Source: Whalleya microplaca (taxonomy: Eukaryota; Ascomycota; Sordariomycetes; Xylariales; Xylariaceae). Taken from it: a stretch of 64,000 nucleotides of DNA. This document shows, one piece after another, positions 1-10,959 of this stretch (positions are counted from its first letter, which is position 1; each line of letters starts with the position of its first letter). Position numbers and translations under genes: made by a program. The stretch covers positions 62,001 through 126,000 of the forward strand of contig MU385733.1 in assembly GCA_022497155.1 (NCBI GenBank), in the 5' to 3' direction. The notes beneath the pieces were generated by a model. The model was not told where the DNA came from. It saw only the letters and a list, made by a program, of their open reading frames with translations, and searched no databases.

Positions 1-1432
1 CACCTTATAGTAAACACTTGTCGAAGAACATGTATAGTTTTATGATTTGATGAGATACTTAGGGTTCAGCGAGCACAGCTAGTTCTTTACGCCTCATTTG
101 TACCAAGTCTTCGTACAGACAGCCAACTGCTTAGAGTGCAACACCGAAGAACAATGGAAGTATACTGCATTAAAATCTCCTGGCAGGCACCAGACGATGT
201 CGCCTTGCTAACAGAGATCATTCGAGAATACAAGCAACCATATGTATAGCTTCTGCCCGTGTCTACTTCGCCCATTCTTCAACTTGGCCGCTATCTCTTG
301 CTAATATGTATGAATCAGTCAATATGAAGAAATTAGTTAGTCAGCTTTCATGCTTCTCAAATTCCTCCCTGCCGCCGGTATCCTCTTCGAAGGCAACCTC
401 ATATCAATTAACTGACCGCCCGCCAGTCCCAAGTGCACAGCTCTGAAAAGATGTTATTTCACAACCCCAAGGCTATGCATAAGCTTGCCAGCATATGCAT
501 GGAGCAGCATGGGCTACAATCATACATCGGTCATTTGCGAGATTAATAGGATATGATGACGCTTTCAATCAATTGTTGGCACACATACAGCCCTCTACGT
601 CTTGTCACCGCCTCTTTGAGTTCAAGTAGTAATTCAAGAGATCTTTATACCATTATAGTTGTAGACATAAATAACGATGCAGTGCTATACAGGGTCCAAC
701 CTCGCCAAAGGGACGCCATTTGCTACCTGGCTAGTATCAATCCAATGTCTGCTACTTGTCGTTTGGTCGACCCAAATACAAGCTTTGCCATAAAGACATA
801 TCTAATAGTAGGGTTGGCGTAGAAGTTCAGGAATCTATCCCACTGTTTTTATGGATGCAAATGTAATCCATATAATGACAAACATATCCCAGATCACGAG
901 GGAAATTCTCAAAGTCGATGCGTGCGAGGAGACTTCTGCGACAGAATGAGGAGAGGGAGGTTTGGCATCAGGAGCTTGCTAATCTCTACCTAGCCTCGAT
1001 TTCAGGGTAACAGTGCCCCTATTTCAACGCGAAGCGACTAATAGCTATGTTTGTAACCCCTGCTTAATAACCCTCCGGTATATTCGCGGCTTGACGTCCG
1101 GGTTCTTCACTACTACGTTATAGTTTGTACGGCAACGAGGAGTGTTAATTTTGAAAGGAGTTGGTGTACGTGACCCGGATCAGCAGAGGAATACTACAAT
1201 GGGATAGCTTTTAAGCTTTTTGTCGAAATTATGTATTGAATGTATTTCGACTGGCCTTACTAATATCGACATATAATAAAGTGAACTTTGTTAATACAAG
1301 GAGCAACCGCAAATAATTTACGGAGGACTCTATAGCATTCTTAATTATCGAAGGTAAACCTCACTATGTAGGAGGCTTATCAAGTATAGTATTATCGGTC
1401 CATCTTATAGGAACTAAGCAGCCGAGCTACTC
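1..1432. other. gene-poor AT-rich intergenic DNA
   Basis: No convincing gene is visible. Short open frames such as 553-822 on the plus strand have no recognisable domain, and no intron would join them into a longer product. The base composition looks more AT-rich than the gene-dense part of the window. The stretch ends at the target duplication of the transposon that follows. Confidence 0.5.
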
Positions 1433-1440
1433 CTTTTATC
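1433..1440. repeat. left target site duplication
   Basis: CTTTTATC lies directly outside the left inverted repeat and matches 1982-1989 exactly. Confidence 0.85.
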
Positions 1441-1481
1441 CGCCCCACCTAGAATTCCCTTCATGATTTCCTAGAATTCCC
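1441..1481 (+). repeat. MITE left terminal inverted repeat
   Basis: This 41-base end pairs with 1941-1981 with one mismatch. It contains an internal tandem of the motif CTAGAATTCCCTT (starting at 1449 and 1471), so each end carries two copies of a possible transposase-binding word. Confidence 0.85.
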
Positions 1482-1563
1482 TTTACCCACTTAAGTACAG
1501 GGCTGTCATACGCTGACATAAATGCCCAGCCAGACTAGTACGGAAATTAATGTCCAGCCGTGT

Positions 1564-1608
1564 CGATCCGTATAAATCCAATATACCGAACCACGATCCG
1601 TAGAAATC
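1564..1608 (+). repeat. subterminal direct repeat in the MITE
   Basis: CGATCCGTATAAATC at 1564-1578 recurs at 1594-1608 with one change (CGATCCGTAGAAATC), exactly 30 bases apart. Repeated subterminal words are known binding sites for hAT transposases. That role is inferred here. Confidence 0.6.
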
Positions 1609-1784
1609 GAGTTATGTAGCTGTTTTATACTTTATTATAACCCTTTTAAACACTATATACCTACCTAATATTTTTGAAGCTATTCGCATAAGTAGCCTCT
1701 TTTCGATACTATAGCTTAATAGCTATTTAAGCCTACGCTATTCAGAGAAAACCGAATACCTAAGTATATATAAAGAAACACTAT

Positions 1785-1849
1785 ACGCGGCACAAAAATA
1801 CGCGGCACAAAAATACGCGGCACAAAAATACGCGGCACAAAAATACGCG
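1785..1849 (+). repeat. 15-base minisatellite, 4.3 copies
   Basis: The unit ACGCGGCACAAAAAT is repeated four times without change (1785-1844) and followed by ACGCG. It lies inside the MITE. Copy number is likely to vary between element copies or strains. Confidence 0.9.
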
Positions 1850-1940
1850 ACAGGTACCTTTAGCGCGTATATTGTCAACATCTCATCTACATATATATAC
1901 ATACGCTAGGTAGATACTAATTTAGAGGCTCTGGAGACAA

Positions 1941-1981
1941 GGGAATTCTAGGAAATCATGAAGGGAATTGTAGGTGGGGCG
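1941..1981 (-). repeat. MITE right terminal inverted repeat
   Basis: This is the inverted partner of 1441-1481. The single difference changes CTAG to CTAC in the outer copy of the internal motif. Confidence 0.85.
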
Positions 1982-1989
1982 CTTTTATC
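1982..1989. repeat. right target site duplication
   Basis: CTTTTATC lies directly outside the right inverted repeat and matches 1433-1440 exactly. Confidence 0.85.
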
Positions 1990-4900
1990 AGTGAAGTGAG
2001 AGTTGAGGATATAATGGGCATGGAGGGCCATAGTTCCTCATGTACCTGAAAACAAAACGTCTACTGGTAATTTCGAATGGAATCCTTGTCTCGGAAGATA
2101 TGTTGTCCGACTAAAGCATGAATTCTTATGCACGATCCTTAATTGAGGCTCACTATTGGATTACATGTACTTCGAGGCTCAGCTGATCCTTGCAGCTATC
2201 GATCAGTCACATGATCCCCCTATTGTCAAGCTAACTTGGCTGTGCTAATAGTTGCGTTGGGAGATGGAGTTTTGGGATACTTGTTATGAATATTTCGCCT
2301 CCTCGCGCCCAATGGTAATTAGCTTTGACTGATTTTACCTACAAATAAGGTGTGAATAAGGCCGAGCCTAAATGCTTTTGACAAGACGGAGTCCACATGT
2401 TCACTTTTGACCTAAGTAGACAGGAAACGTATTTTCTGTACCAGGAAAGAGAGGGTCTAAACTAGGCCATGAAACATTTACCAAATAAACTATGTCTGAT
2501 GTTAAATTGAGATCTAGCCTTCTTATCAAGTACGATGTCTTGAGTGTCGCAGGTCGTCCATGTCCGGGATGCTCGGTAGGTAGTTATAAGACGTATACCT
2601 AATTGTTTGGGCAGGCCTTCTAGAAGCTCTGCTTGGTTTCAGAAGGAGTTGAACAACCTGGCTGTTAATGATGCTATTAAGATCCGTAAGACCACACACA
2701 GTTGGCTTTCACAGAGCTTTCTACTGCGAACATAAAATTTGAGAATTACCGGTACATTGGTTGATCTCAGCGGGTCCAGTTCTATTAAATCGTGTGCACA
2801 CTATAAGCGGTATTCACCGAGAGGTAGATGAACGACCTCTTGATCGCCCATCAGCCTAAACCTGTTTCGTGTTTGTCAAGGTGATAGCAAGGGATTACAT
2901 TGGGAGTGATGTTCCCGAGCCGTTATTCACACAAACTGATGCTCACTTGACGACACTGAGTTCATTGAAAATATCATGATAGGCATACAACTGGAACCGG
3001 GCAAGGACACAATTTATAGCCAAATAATGGATTTGCCTTGGGTACTTTAGTTAAAGGAGTATGACGCCATCGACATGATAATGGCGAAGGGAGAAAAAAG
3101 GAACCCAATATGACAAGGAGCGTGATGTCTTTACCTTATGGCTTGCGGGCCGGAACGGAGCGGGACATAGTTCTGCTGCTAGCTACTAGGCAACAACTTA
3201 GAGTAAATTAAACCAATTGTCAAGCTTCTAGCGTGCCCGGTACCTTACATAAGATAATAATAAGCAATAGCTCTCGGGACAGTCAAGGAAGCGCTATCAC
3301 ATGAATGGAAACATACGTGCGTATGTCTACTGAACTTGCTTCTGGACATAAATAATATAATATATGTAGTTGTCGAACATTGTTTTCTCAGCAGCTGATG
3401 TTGAGCAAAGTCTTGATTAAGAAGAAGCAGAACAGCCAAGGGGGAACCTTGCCTTTTGTATGCTCTATCATCAGAAGACTAGAAAAAGATTCGGACACTT
3501 TGAATTTGTTTATTAGCTATAGTGGGTAATTGGCTGAGACGAGAAGATTCTGGCCTCAAGGTATATATAAACATACTGCTTTGTTATGACCTGAGATTAG
3601 TATGATTAATGACTTTAGATTCATTGGGTTGATTATCAGCAGTTGTATACCCAGGTATAGGTATAATACTGACGCCCATGTTATATGTGTGTAAGTCGCC
3701 GAAATGAGCCTGGAGAAGATATACTTGGTATTATGGGTAGGTATTATATCCCGGCTTGTTCTCAAAAAAAAAAGACAAGGGTTTTGACGGGGGTTTTGCG
3801 AGTAGGTATCTGAAGTACCTGCGGAGAGGCTCTTCCAACTTAGGTTTAGTCAAGGCAAAAACTACTTGACATGGGTATAATAATTTGGCCTCCAACCGCA
3901 GTACATACCTACCAAAAGCTCGGTAACTTCATCCTCGATCCAAAGCTCCGGATGGATATCCATTCACCTCGTATGTACCCCGTGTCTCCTATACGAGCGT
4001 TGACAGGATAAAGCTGTACGGCATGTATATCTTAAAACGTTTAAGGTTGAAGCACGGCCCGCACGGTGGGAATGCAGTGGAGTCTTGAATCGGGTATTAC
4101 CTACTTACACACGTAATACCCTAATGCAGGGCCGTACTGCGCAGCAAAGTCCTAGGATCGGGAGCATCGAATGGTTTGGGAATAGCACATCCCGCCCCCA
4201 GTTCCCCGGGCCCGCAGCTACGACCCGGACGAACCGACTTGGGACAACGTCACCTCCGAGATGTCGATTCCTACTCTACAAGTCTAGAACGGTCGACACA
4301 ACAAATCACGCACAAAAAGTCTTCAACTATGCTAAAATCTAACTGATTGTCTGTTGAGAACCCTTTTTTCTCTGTACTTGTCTACATTCTGATTCTTGAG
4401 TAATGATAATATATAGTACTAGGGCAGCTGCTAATAGTCCATAGTGAGAGATAATTTGATATTCATACTTGAGGGAAAAAGTCTATCGTCTGAAGTTCTA
4501 CATGCGGCTCTACCTAATCTAACTTGCAACACACTACCTCTACTAAAACCTCATGAAAATTTTAGTCATGATAGCGCTGCTAGCCTTATTAAATAAAACC
4601 TTTGTCAGCCACATCAAATCTGGGGGACCTTGAAACGCGATTTTCGCAGCCCACAACTTCTTCTAAACTGCCTGGTCCATTTATTGATCCCCCAGCAAGT
4701 ATGCTGGTCATTGCCATAAGTGCTTTCCCGCCAAGAGGGGCAACCAATACGTTCAACCAGCCCTCTTCAAAAGGGATAATCGCATAGCAGATCTCCATTA
4801 CTCCTCAAGTGCTAGTTGCATCTTTAGCCTCCCTGCAACTGATACCTAACGCTTGGCGATGATCACGACAGCCGGGTGTCAAGGTGTTTTTGGTAGCGAC

Positions 4901-5140
4901 CGCTTTGAATCTCATACACGTACATACATATATGTACATATGCTGGAAAATCGATAGAGGGGTCCTTGCACTTAAAAAATGTTCCCCTGGGCTGGGAAAA
5001 GAGGAGCTGTAGATACAATAAGCTTCGTAGCCACCGTCTAGACCGTCCGGGTCTAGATGGACTTATTAATCGCCAGGTAACTCATCGTCCATCTGCCTTT
5101 TCTCGACAGGTGCTATACGCAACCCTCTGTTGCCCTCGAG
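1990..5140. other. gene-poor AT-rich intergenic DNA
   Basis: No supported gene is present. Several short frames exist (3245-3439, 3556-3765, 4085-4342), but none shows a domain or plausible splicing. At 4589-4798 a minus-strand and a plus-strand frame of about 60-70 codons overlap, which could be a gene relic. The last few hundred bases should contain the promoter and leader of the SAT4-family gene. Confidence 0.5.
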
Positions 5141-6609
5141 ATGTCGTTCGCTGTCACCAATGGCGTTGAGACGGTCATGCCACCGCCTGCGGGCTGGGTC
5201 GTCAACTTCGAAAACCCGACTCGCAATGTTGTCCCTGCAAGGGCGGCTGCCTGGATTACCGGGTTCGAACTGGTGTTAGCTACGCTCTTCCTGGGTCAGC
5301 GGCTGTATACCAAGATATGCTTGCTGCGAAAATTCCAGATCGATGATTGTAGGTTGGATCTGATTTCCGACTTGTTCGGATTCGATTTTCCTGGATGTTT
5401 CTAACTTCGTTACAGATATGCTCGTCTTTGCTTATGTATGAGACTACGAGAATGAGACTTACAAAAGTGGCTGTCAAGCTGACGAATTGATCCGTTTAGA
5501 TCGGCGCAATCGGGGCTCAAGCGATTTTATTGCATGGCTATCGGATTGGATTAATAGGAGTTCACGCCTGGGAGATCACCGTCGACGATTATAACCTATC
5601 TGCTCTGGTACGTTGTGGGCGGTTCTCCTGAGTACTGGTCGCTAATATACGTTCAAATATTATAGCTGATTCTCGCAACAACACTGACATACATACCTAC
5701 CACTATTCTATCAAAATTAACGCTCTGCGTATTCTTTTACAGACTGTCTCCAGTGCCTTCGTATCGATATGCAGTTTATACTACCGCGTTCGTCTGCGCC
5801 GGCGGGCTCGGCGCCATGTGGTTTAGCATCCTTTTTGCTTGTAAACCAATTGCAGCCTCCTGGGATGTGAGGCTCAAGGCAGATGCAACCTGCATCAACA
5901 GTCCCGCGGTTTATATCATTCAAGCTGCCCTCGGAGTTATCACGGACGCGATGCTCATAATGCTGCCTGTACCAACTGTCATCGGGCTTCACATGTCTAG
6001 ACGCCAGAAAATGGGGTTGGTAGGCATGTTCGCTATCGGTTCTATTACCCTCGTAACGTCGGTTGTTCGTTTGATTCTCCTTTTACCTGGTTTGGGCACT
6101 CCTGACCAGCCATGGGCTCTGGCTGACGGTTGCCTTTGGGTGTAAGTCTCCCACACTATTGTTCCCTTATTGATTATTAGTTTGAGCATTTCTAATCATA
6201 TATTCGTAGTAACGTGGAATCTAATCTCTTGATTATGTGTGGCGCATTGCCTACTTTCCGGATCTTCCTTAACCATATTGCACCAAGAATTCTCAGAGAT
6301 AGGAGCACCCGTGGCTCAAGCGGCCAGCCAAGTAAAACTAAGAGCTATGGGAAAAGCTATGGTCTGCGCACGTTCGGCGGCGGTGGCAATACCCCTAAAC
6401 GCAAATTCGATACTCTGGTGGAACTCGAACACGATCCGCATTTCAACAACGCAGGTTTACGGGGAGATGAAATGGGAAAAACCGATGTCACTGTCTATGG
6501 AGGGCAAGCAGAGGCGGCTACATATAACGACAAGTATAGGGGAGATGCGGACAGTGAAGAAGCGATACTTCAGACACGCACAACCACCGTATCTTACTCG
6601 CCACGGTAG
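5141..6609 (+). CDS. SAT4-family (rhodopsin-like, Pth11-related) seven-helix membrane protein
   Basis: Five exons (5141-5348, 5416-5435, 5500-5607, 5666-6141, 6210-6609) encode 403 residues. The protein has an extracellular-looking N-terminus, then a series of hydrophobic helices. Features of the fungal SAT4/rhodopsin-like domain are visible: the loop after helix 1 ending QIDDYMLV, the segment KLTLCVFFYRLSP in the middle, a cysteine-containing extracellular loop, and RRQKMGLVGMFAIGS near helix 6. The C-terminal 100 or so residues are polar, Gly/Thr-rich and probably cytoplasmic. Family members are putative plasma-membrane sensors; Pth11 of Magnaporthe, which resembles them, is needed for surface recognition. 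The substrate or ligand is unknown. Exon 2 is only 20 bases long. The gene sits alone between an AT-rich region and the FAD oxidase, a setting typical of accessory genes. Confidence 0.88.
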
Positions 6610-8292
6610 GCTGTCCGTGGAGAGATGTAAGGTTGTCACCAGAGGATAAGATTTGGAGAAGCAATGCCCGTGTCTGCTACAACGATTCTTCCACCGGGTG
6701 GGTAACTTTCCAGCACGTCTACATATCAGAGAACTATAGTCAACTAATAAGCTATAGGCAATAATGAGTAATGGCCTGTGACACTGATCGGTTGTTGTAA
6801 AAATAGCATTCAAGTATATCACCAATGAGCCTGTTTATTGGTTTAGATATTGTTTTATATACTATCATGTAGTATACTACAGAAGACCATGGTCATATAT
6901 AAGGATGATCAATTATTCTTATCCAGTTCTACTTACATTCTCTGTGGTTTGTTTACACTAATGGCTATCGCCAGACCTTTATAATTTGTTCGCCGGCCCA
7001 GCCAACCACGTTCGATGTGAGCATCGGGTGTCATTGTGTTCACCAAGATGTGTTTAATAGATGACTACCGTTTTATTTATTATTTGATAAGGTTGTTCGT
7101 GTCTAGTAGAATCCGGTCTGAGAAGTCTCGTAAAATATTATGTTACAAAGCAGTACACAGAGAAACCTACCTGTTATATAACGATGGACAGTAAAACGAC
7201 AATAAGCAGTAGTCTTGTCATTCTTGAACTAGGTGAAATATTGAAACAAGTATTGTCGGAAAAGCTCTAAAATATCGTTCATTCAGGATACCAGGGAGAC
7301 AGACTTTGGCATAAGTTATCTTCTCGTAGCCGAGGATCTAATCGTCCTACGCGCACTCCCCACTCCTTCGGCCGCGGTGTTACAAGAGTAATGGTGGAAT
7401 GTCATGATATGTAAGACGACCTGGAATGGAACCGTATGTTCAGAGCATCTGGTTCTCATAAATGAATAAGCATAGTTGATATTACGCGGTATTAACTCAG
7501 GGGTTGTAAAGCTTATAATTGCTTAGACTCAGGGCATGTATCCAGAATTTGAACAATCAAGACTTGTACTTAGTAGGATTCAAGAAATATGGCATTACGT
7601 CGCAATTCATTTGCAACTATGCAGTGTCAGGGACCCATAACTCAAAGTCGTATTATCACATGGAGTCAATATTCCCCACAGACTGGGTTTACCTGTGTGT
7701 CCTGGGGTTAGCTCGTATGTAGCAGCATGGGTTCGGATGGCCATCACTTACCGAACATGGAGATAACCACACGATGCATGTACTCTAATTACTGCATTTT
7801 CGACGACAGTGCAACATTAAGCTCTTTTCCGTGAAGATCCAACGCCTTTAAAGTCCCGCAAACCCGCCTACCCACCTAAAGCCGAGTATATCCACAAGGA
7901 TTCTTGCTCTAACCTGCTGCACAAATGTAAATCAAGACTCGAAGCTGACTGATTTCCTGCGAACGGTCCTCCTACAAGGATCATAGAAGCATTGTAGTAT
8001 GTACTATACATAGACTAGTAAGAATAATCAACCGACGAGATATGCCAAAATTATGAGATACTTGATATCTCCACTCACCCCTGGTGATGAGGCTGTGGCA
8101 ATAGGGAGAGTTGCCGAGGAGCGTTGAGTGGCCTGCGTCGCCTACATATAATAAAATGTAAGAGCCGCCCAGCACATGCTGCTGCATCCGACTCCGACAG
8201 GCCGGTTCGTCTCACGTTTCATCGTCACCGCAAGTCTGCAGCCAAGCCCCCCTCACAGATAGCCTTTCCCGGTCTGGATTGTCTCAAGCACC
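6610..8292. other. intergenic region
   Basis: No supported gene is visible between the SAT4-family gene and the FAD oxidase. It is AT-rich, and frames such as 7519-7722 look random. The right end should carry the FAD oxidase promoter. Confidence 0.5.
8145..8156 (+). promoter_or_regulatory. possible TATA element of the FAD oxidase
   Basis: The AT-rich word CATATAATAAAA lies about 140 bases upstream of the start codon at 8293, a reasonable distance for a fungal TATA element. Only sequence resemblance supports it. Confidence 0.3.
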
Positions 8293-10145
8293 ATGAAGCA
8301 AACGTCACTCCTTGCTTTGGCCTCTGCCATTGCGCCCGCTACCGTAATGGCAGACCTAGTCGACGCCAACGTGACTGTTCCAACCAACTGTGTAAGCGAC
8401 TATTCTGCCATGGTTTAAATCCCTATGACTGATCGGAGTGTCCTCCTGACAACAGTGTTCTTCGCTCGAATCCGCTGGCTTGAAGAACATATACTACCCC
8501 GGGAATGATGTATATGAGAACCGTACCGAGTCGTATTTCTCCGTGTCTGCGCAGCTAGAGCCGATCTGTATCATCCAGCCTACGTCTGCTGAGGATGTAG
8601 CTAAGATAGTGACCACATTAACTCACGGAACGGCATGCAACTTTGCAGTCCGGAGCGGTGGCCACACGGTCTGGCCAGGAGCAGCCAACAGTAAGTGGAA
8701 TATCAACCTGCTGGTGAACTGGCATATACTAACCGTTTCTGTAGTCAAAGTTGGTGTGACAATTGACCTCGGTAAGGACTGACTTGAATCGGGCTAGACC
8801 CTATAGCTAACCACTCCAACATCTAGGTTTAATAAGTAACACCACTTATGTGCCAGAGACTCAGGTCGCCCAAGTCGGGGCTGGCTCGAGGTGGCGAGAA
8901 GTATACTCTGCATTAGAGCCCTACGGCGTAACTGCGGCTGGCGGTCGCACGTCTACCGTCGGCGTTGGCGGATTCTTGCTCGGAGGTGGCAATACCTTCT
9001 ATACTGCCCGCCGCGGCCTTGCCTGCGATAATGTGGTCAACTACGAGGTCGTCCTTGCTTCTGGGTAAGTTTACTTGTTCTAATCCATCGTCATATCTGA
9101 TTTAGGGTTCTCTTGCCGCAATAGCGCTTTGAGGCTTGGCCACTGCTAACCAGCCGCCCCCCTTTTAGGGAAATCATCAACGCCAATGCCAACGAGAACG
9201 CTGATCTGTTCAAAGCTCTCAAGGGCGGTTCTGCAAACTTTGGCATTGTGACTCGATTTGATTTGCAAGCCTTTGAAGCCCCTGAGCTATGGGGAGGCCT
9301 CGTGGGCTATCCAACGTCAACTACGCAACAACATATTGAGGCGTACGTCGACTGGACGGACAACATCGAGAATTATCCGGACGGCTCAGCCATCACCTTC
9401 TGGACCTACGACCCGACGGCCAAGGATATCATCATCACGGCTGCCTACGAGGACATTACCGGCAGGGTGGCCGCGCCTGCTTTCGACAAATTCTTAGCGA
9501 TCCCGAACCAGGTCACGAACACGATGCGCATAGCCTCCCATGTCAACCTGACCCGCGAGCTTGAGTTGACTTCCGGCTATAGGTAAGCATTTTTCTAGTG
9601 TCTACTCCCATTGGCTGTTTTGTATGGGGAACTAACGCGGCATTAGGAATGTCTGGTATGCGATTACGTTTAAGAACGATAAGCGCCTCTACGAAAAGGC
9701 CGTTGAATTGCACAAGCAGTTTGTGGCGGACTGGAAGGCACAGTCCCCAGACGGTGACTTTATCTGCCACGCAATCTTCCAGGCAATCCCGACCATCTAC
9801 TCGAAGCACTCCGTCGAGAAGGGCGGCAACGTGCTAGGTCTCGACCGTGAGAAGGACAACGCAGTCATGTTCCAAGTGCAGCTCATGGTCAACGGTGAAG
9901 ACCAGGAGAATCTGGGGCGCGAGCGTATGGTGGCGTTCCGCAATGCTGTCAAGCAATACAGCGCTGACCTGGGTGGTGATGTTGAGTGGGAGTACCTCAA
10001 CTACGCGGATTACACGCAGAACCCGCTTAAGACCTACGGTCAGGCGAATGTGGATTATATCCGACAGGTTGCGACTAAGTACGACCCTGATGGAGTCTTC
10101 CAAACGCGTTTGCCTGGAGGCTTCAAGATCTCTAAGGTTTTGTAA
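8293..10145 (+). CDS. secreted FAD-linked oxidase (BBE/oligosaccharide oxidase type)
   Basis: Six exons (8293-8391, 8456-8690, 8745-8771, 8827-9064, 9169-9582, 9647-10145) encode 503 residues. A signal peptide is apparent (MKQTSLLALASAIAPATVMA). The FAD-binding PCMH domain spans roughly residues 55-235 and includes AVRSGGHTVWPG, whose histidine (about residue 103) is the usual site of covalent flavin attachment, then GGRTSTVGVGGFLLGGG. The C-terminal BBE segment shows YTQNPLKTYGQANVDYI and DPDGVFQTRLPGGF. In bicovalent members a cysteine lies in the stretch that here reads TSTVGVGG; no cysteine is present, so a single covalent bond is expected. Family members oxidise sugars or secondary metabolites with oxygen. 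The substrate cannot be read from the sequence. There is no biosynthetic backbone gene nearby. Confidence 0.9.
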
Positions 10146-10959
10146 GCTAGGTACTTGTCTGGCGCTGTTTAGAGTGGGCAGTAATCTATGGATAGCATCG
10201 CGAAGCTATTCAAAAGGCCCTATCACTCATTTTAGAAAACTAAAAAAGCTTTTGAACAACACGTCATTATAATGCTTAAAACGCCTATATGTTACTATTC
10301 TACTCTTCATGAGACACTAACTAGTTTCCTTTCTACCTACCAACCTAGCTGCTACAGTTAGAATTAGATAAGAGCATCATAGATAGCAATTACATCATTA
10401 TAGAAGGACATGCATTTAGAATGGCAGGTTATACCAGGAGGACTTGGTGGCAACCAATTAGCATAGAGCACAGCCAAGTATAGTATTAGTGCAATAGACA
10501 TTTGCACGACACGTAATTGAAGAACTTGCGTTTAATATACACATATAGCAAAGTGAGCGAACTCTAGCCTTAATATTTTGGACGAGTTTTAATTCCTTCT
10601 TTGCTCGAAGTCTAAAAAGGTTATATACCTACTATTTGACATGATGTTAATCCATACGGTATCATTTATAGTCTTAGAAAGCGATGCAAGGCCGTGCTTG
10701 AATCCATACAGTTAGCGCCAATGCTCTAGTGCACAGTGACTATGCGCACAGTGCAGAAAGGTCATTGAACCAATTAAAGCACAGTGTACATAACGTAGCA
10801 TCTACCTTAACACGTTGAATCTTGAAGCTTTGGGCTTTTAGCATTCAAGGCACCATCTACATACCAAACATTACAGTCTCCTAGCTAGGAGAGATCCAAC
10901 TCACTGTTTACCTCAGACCGATCTACGAAAGAGGACATGTCTATCATACATCCGCCAAG
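10146..10959. other. intergenic region
   Basis: AT-rich spacer between the FAD oxidase and SEC39. It should hold the oxidase 3' end and the SEC39 promoter. No gene or repeat is evident. Confidence 0.5.

Larger units (their letters stand above)
1441..1981. mobile_element. non-autonomous hAT-like MITE
   Basis: The element is 541 bases long. Bases 1441-1481 and the reverse complement of 1941-1981 form a 41-base terminal inverted repeat that begins CGCCCCACCTA and differs at one position (base 12 of the repeat). It is flanked by a perfect 8-base direct repeat, CTTTTATC, at 1433-1440 and 1982-1989. An 8-base target duplication is typical of hAT superfamily transposons, and the absence of any open frame makes this a MITE-like derivative that would need a transposase in trans. 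Inside are a two-copy 15-base subterminal repeat near the left end and a 15-base minisatellite. The family assignment rests only on duplication length, because the terminal bases do not match the usual hAT CAGGG start. Confidence 0.85.

Noticed and set aside
1785..1849. Tandem repeat as a possible CRISPR array
   Set aside because: The units are contiguous 15-base copies without spacers, in a eukaryotic genome.
5256..5275. GGGTTCGAACTGG word resembling a tRNA T-arm
   Set aside because: It lies in the coding exon of the SAT4-family protein, with no acceptor stem or anticodon arm around it. No other tRNA candidate was found.
6457..6825. 122-codon minus frame over the SAT4 3' exon
   Set aside because: It overlaps the confirmed last exon antisense and extends into AT-rich spacer; no domain.
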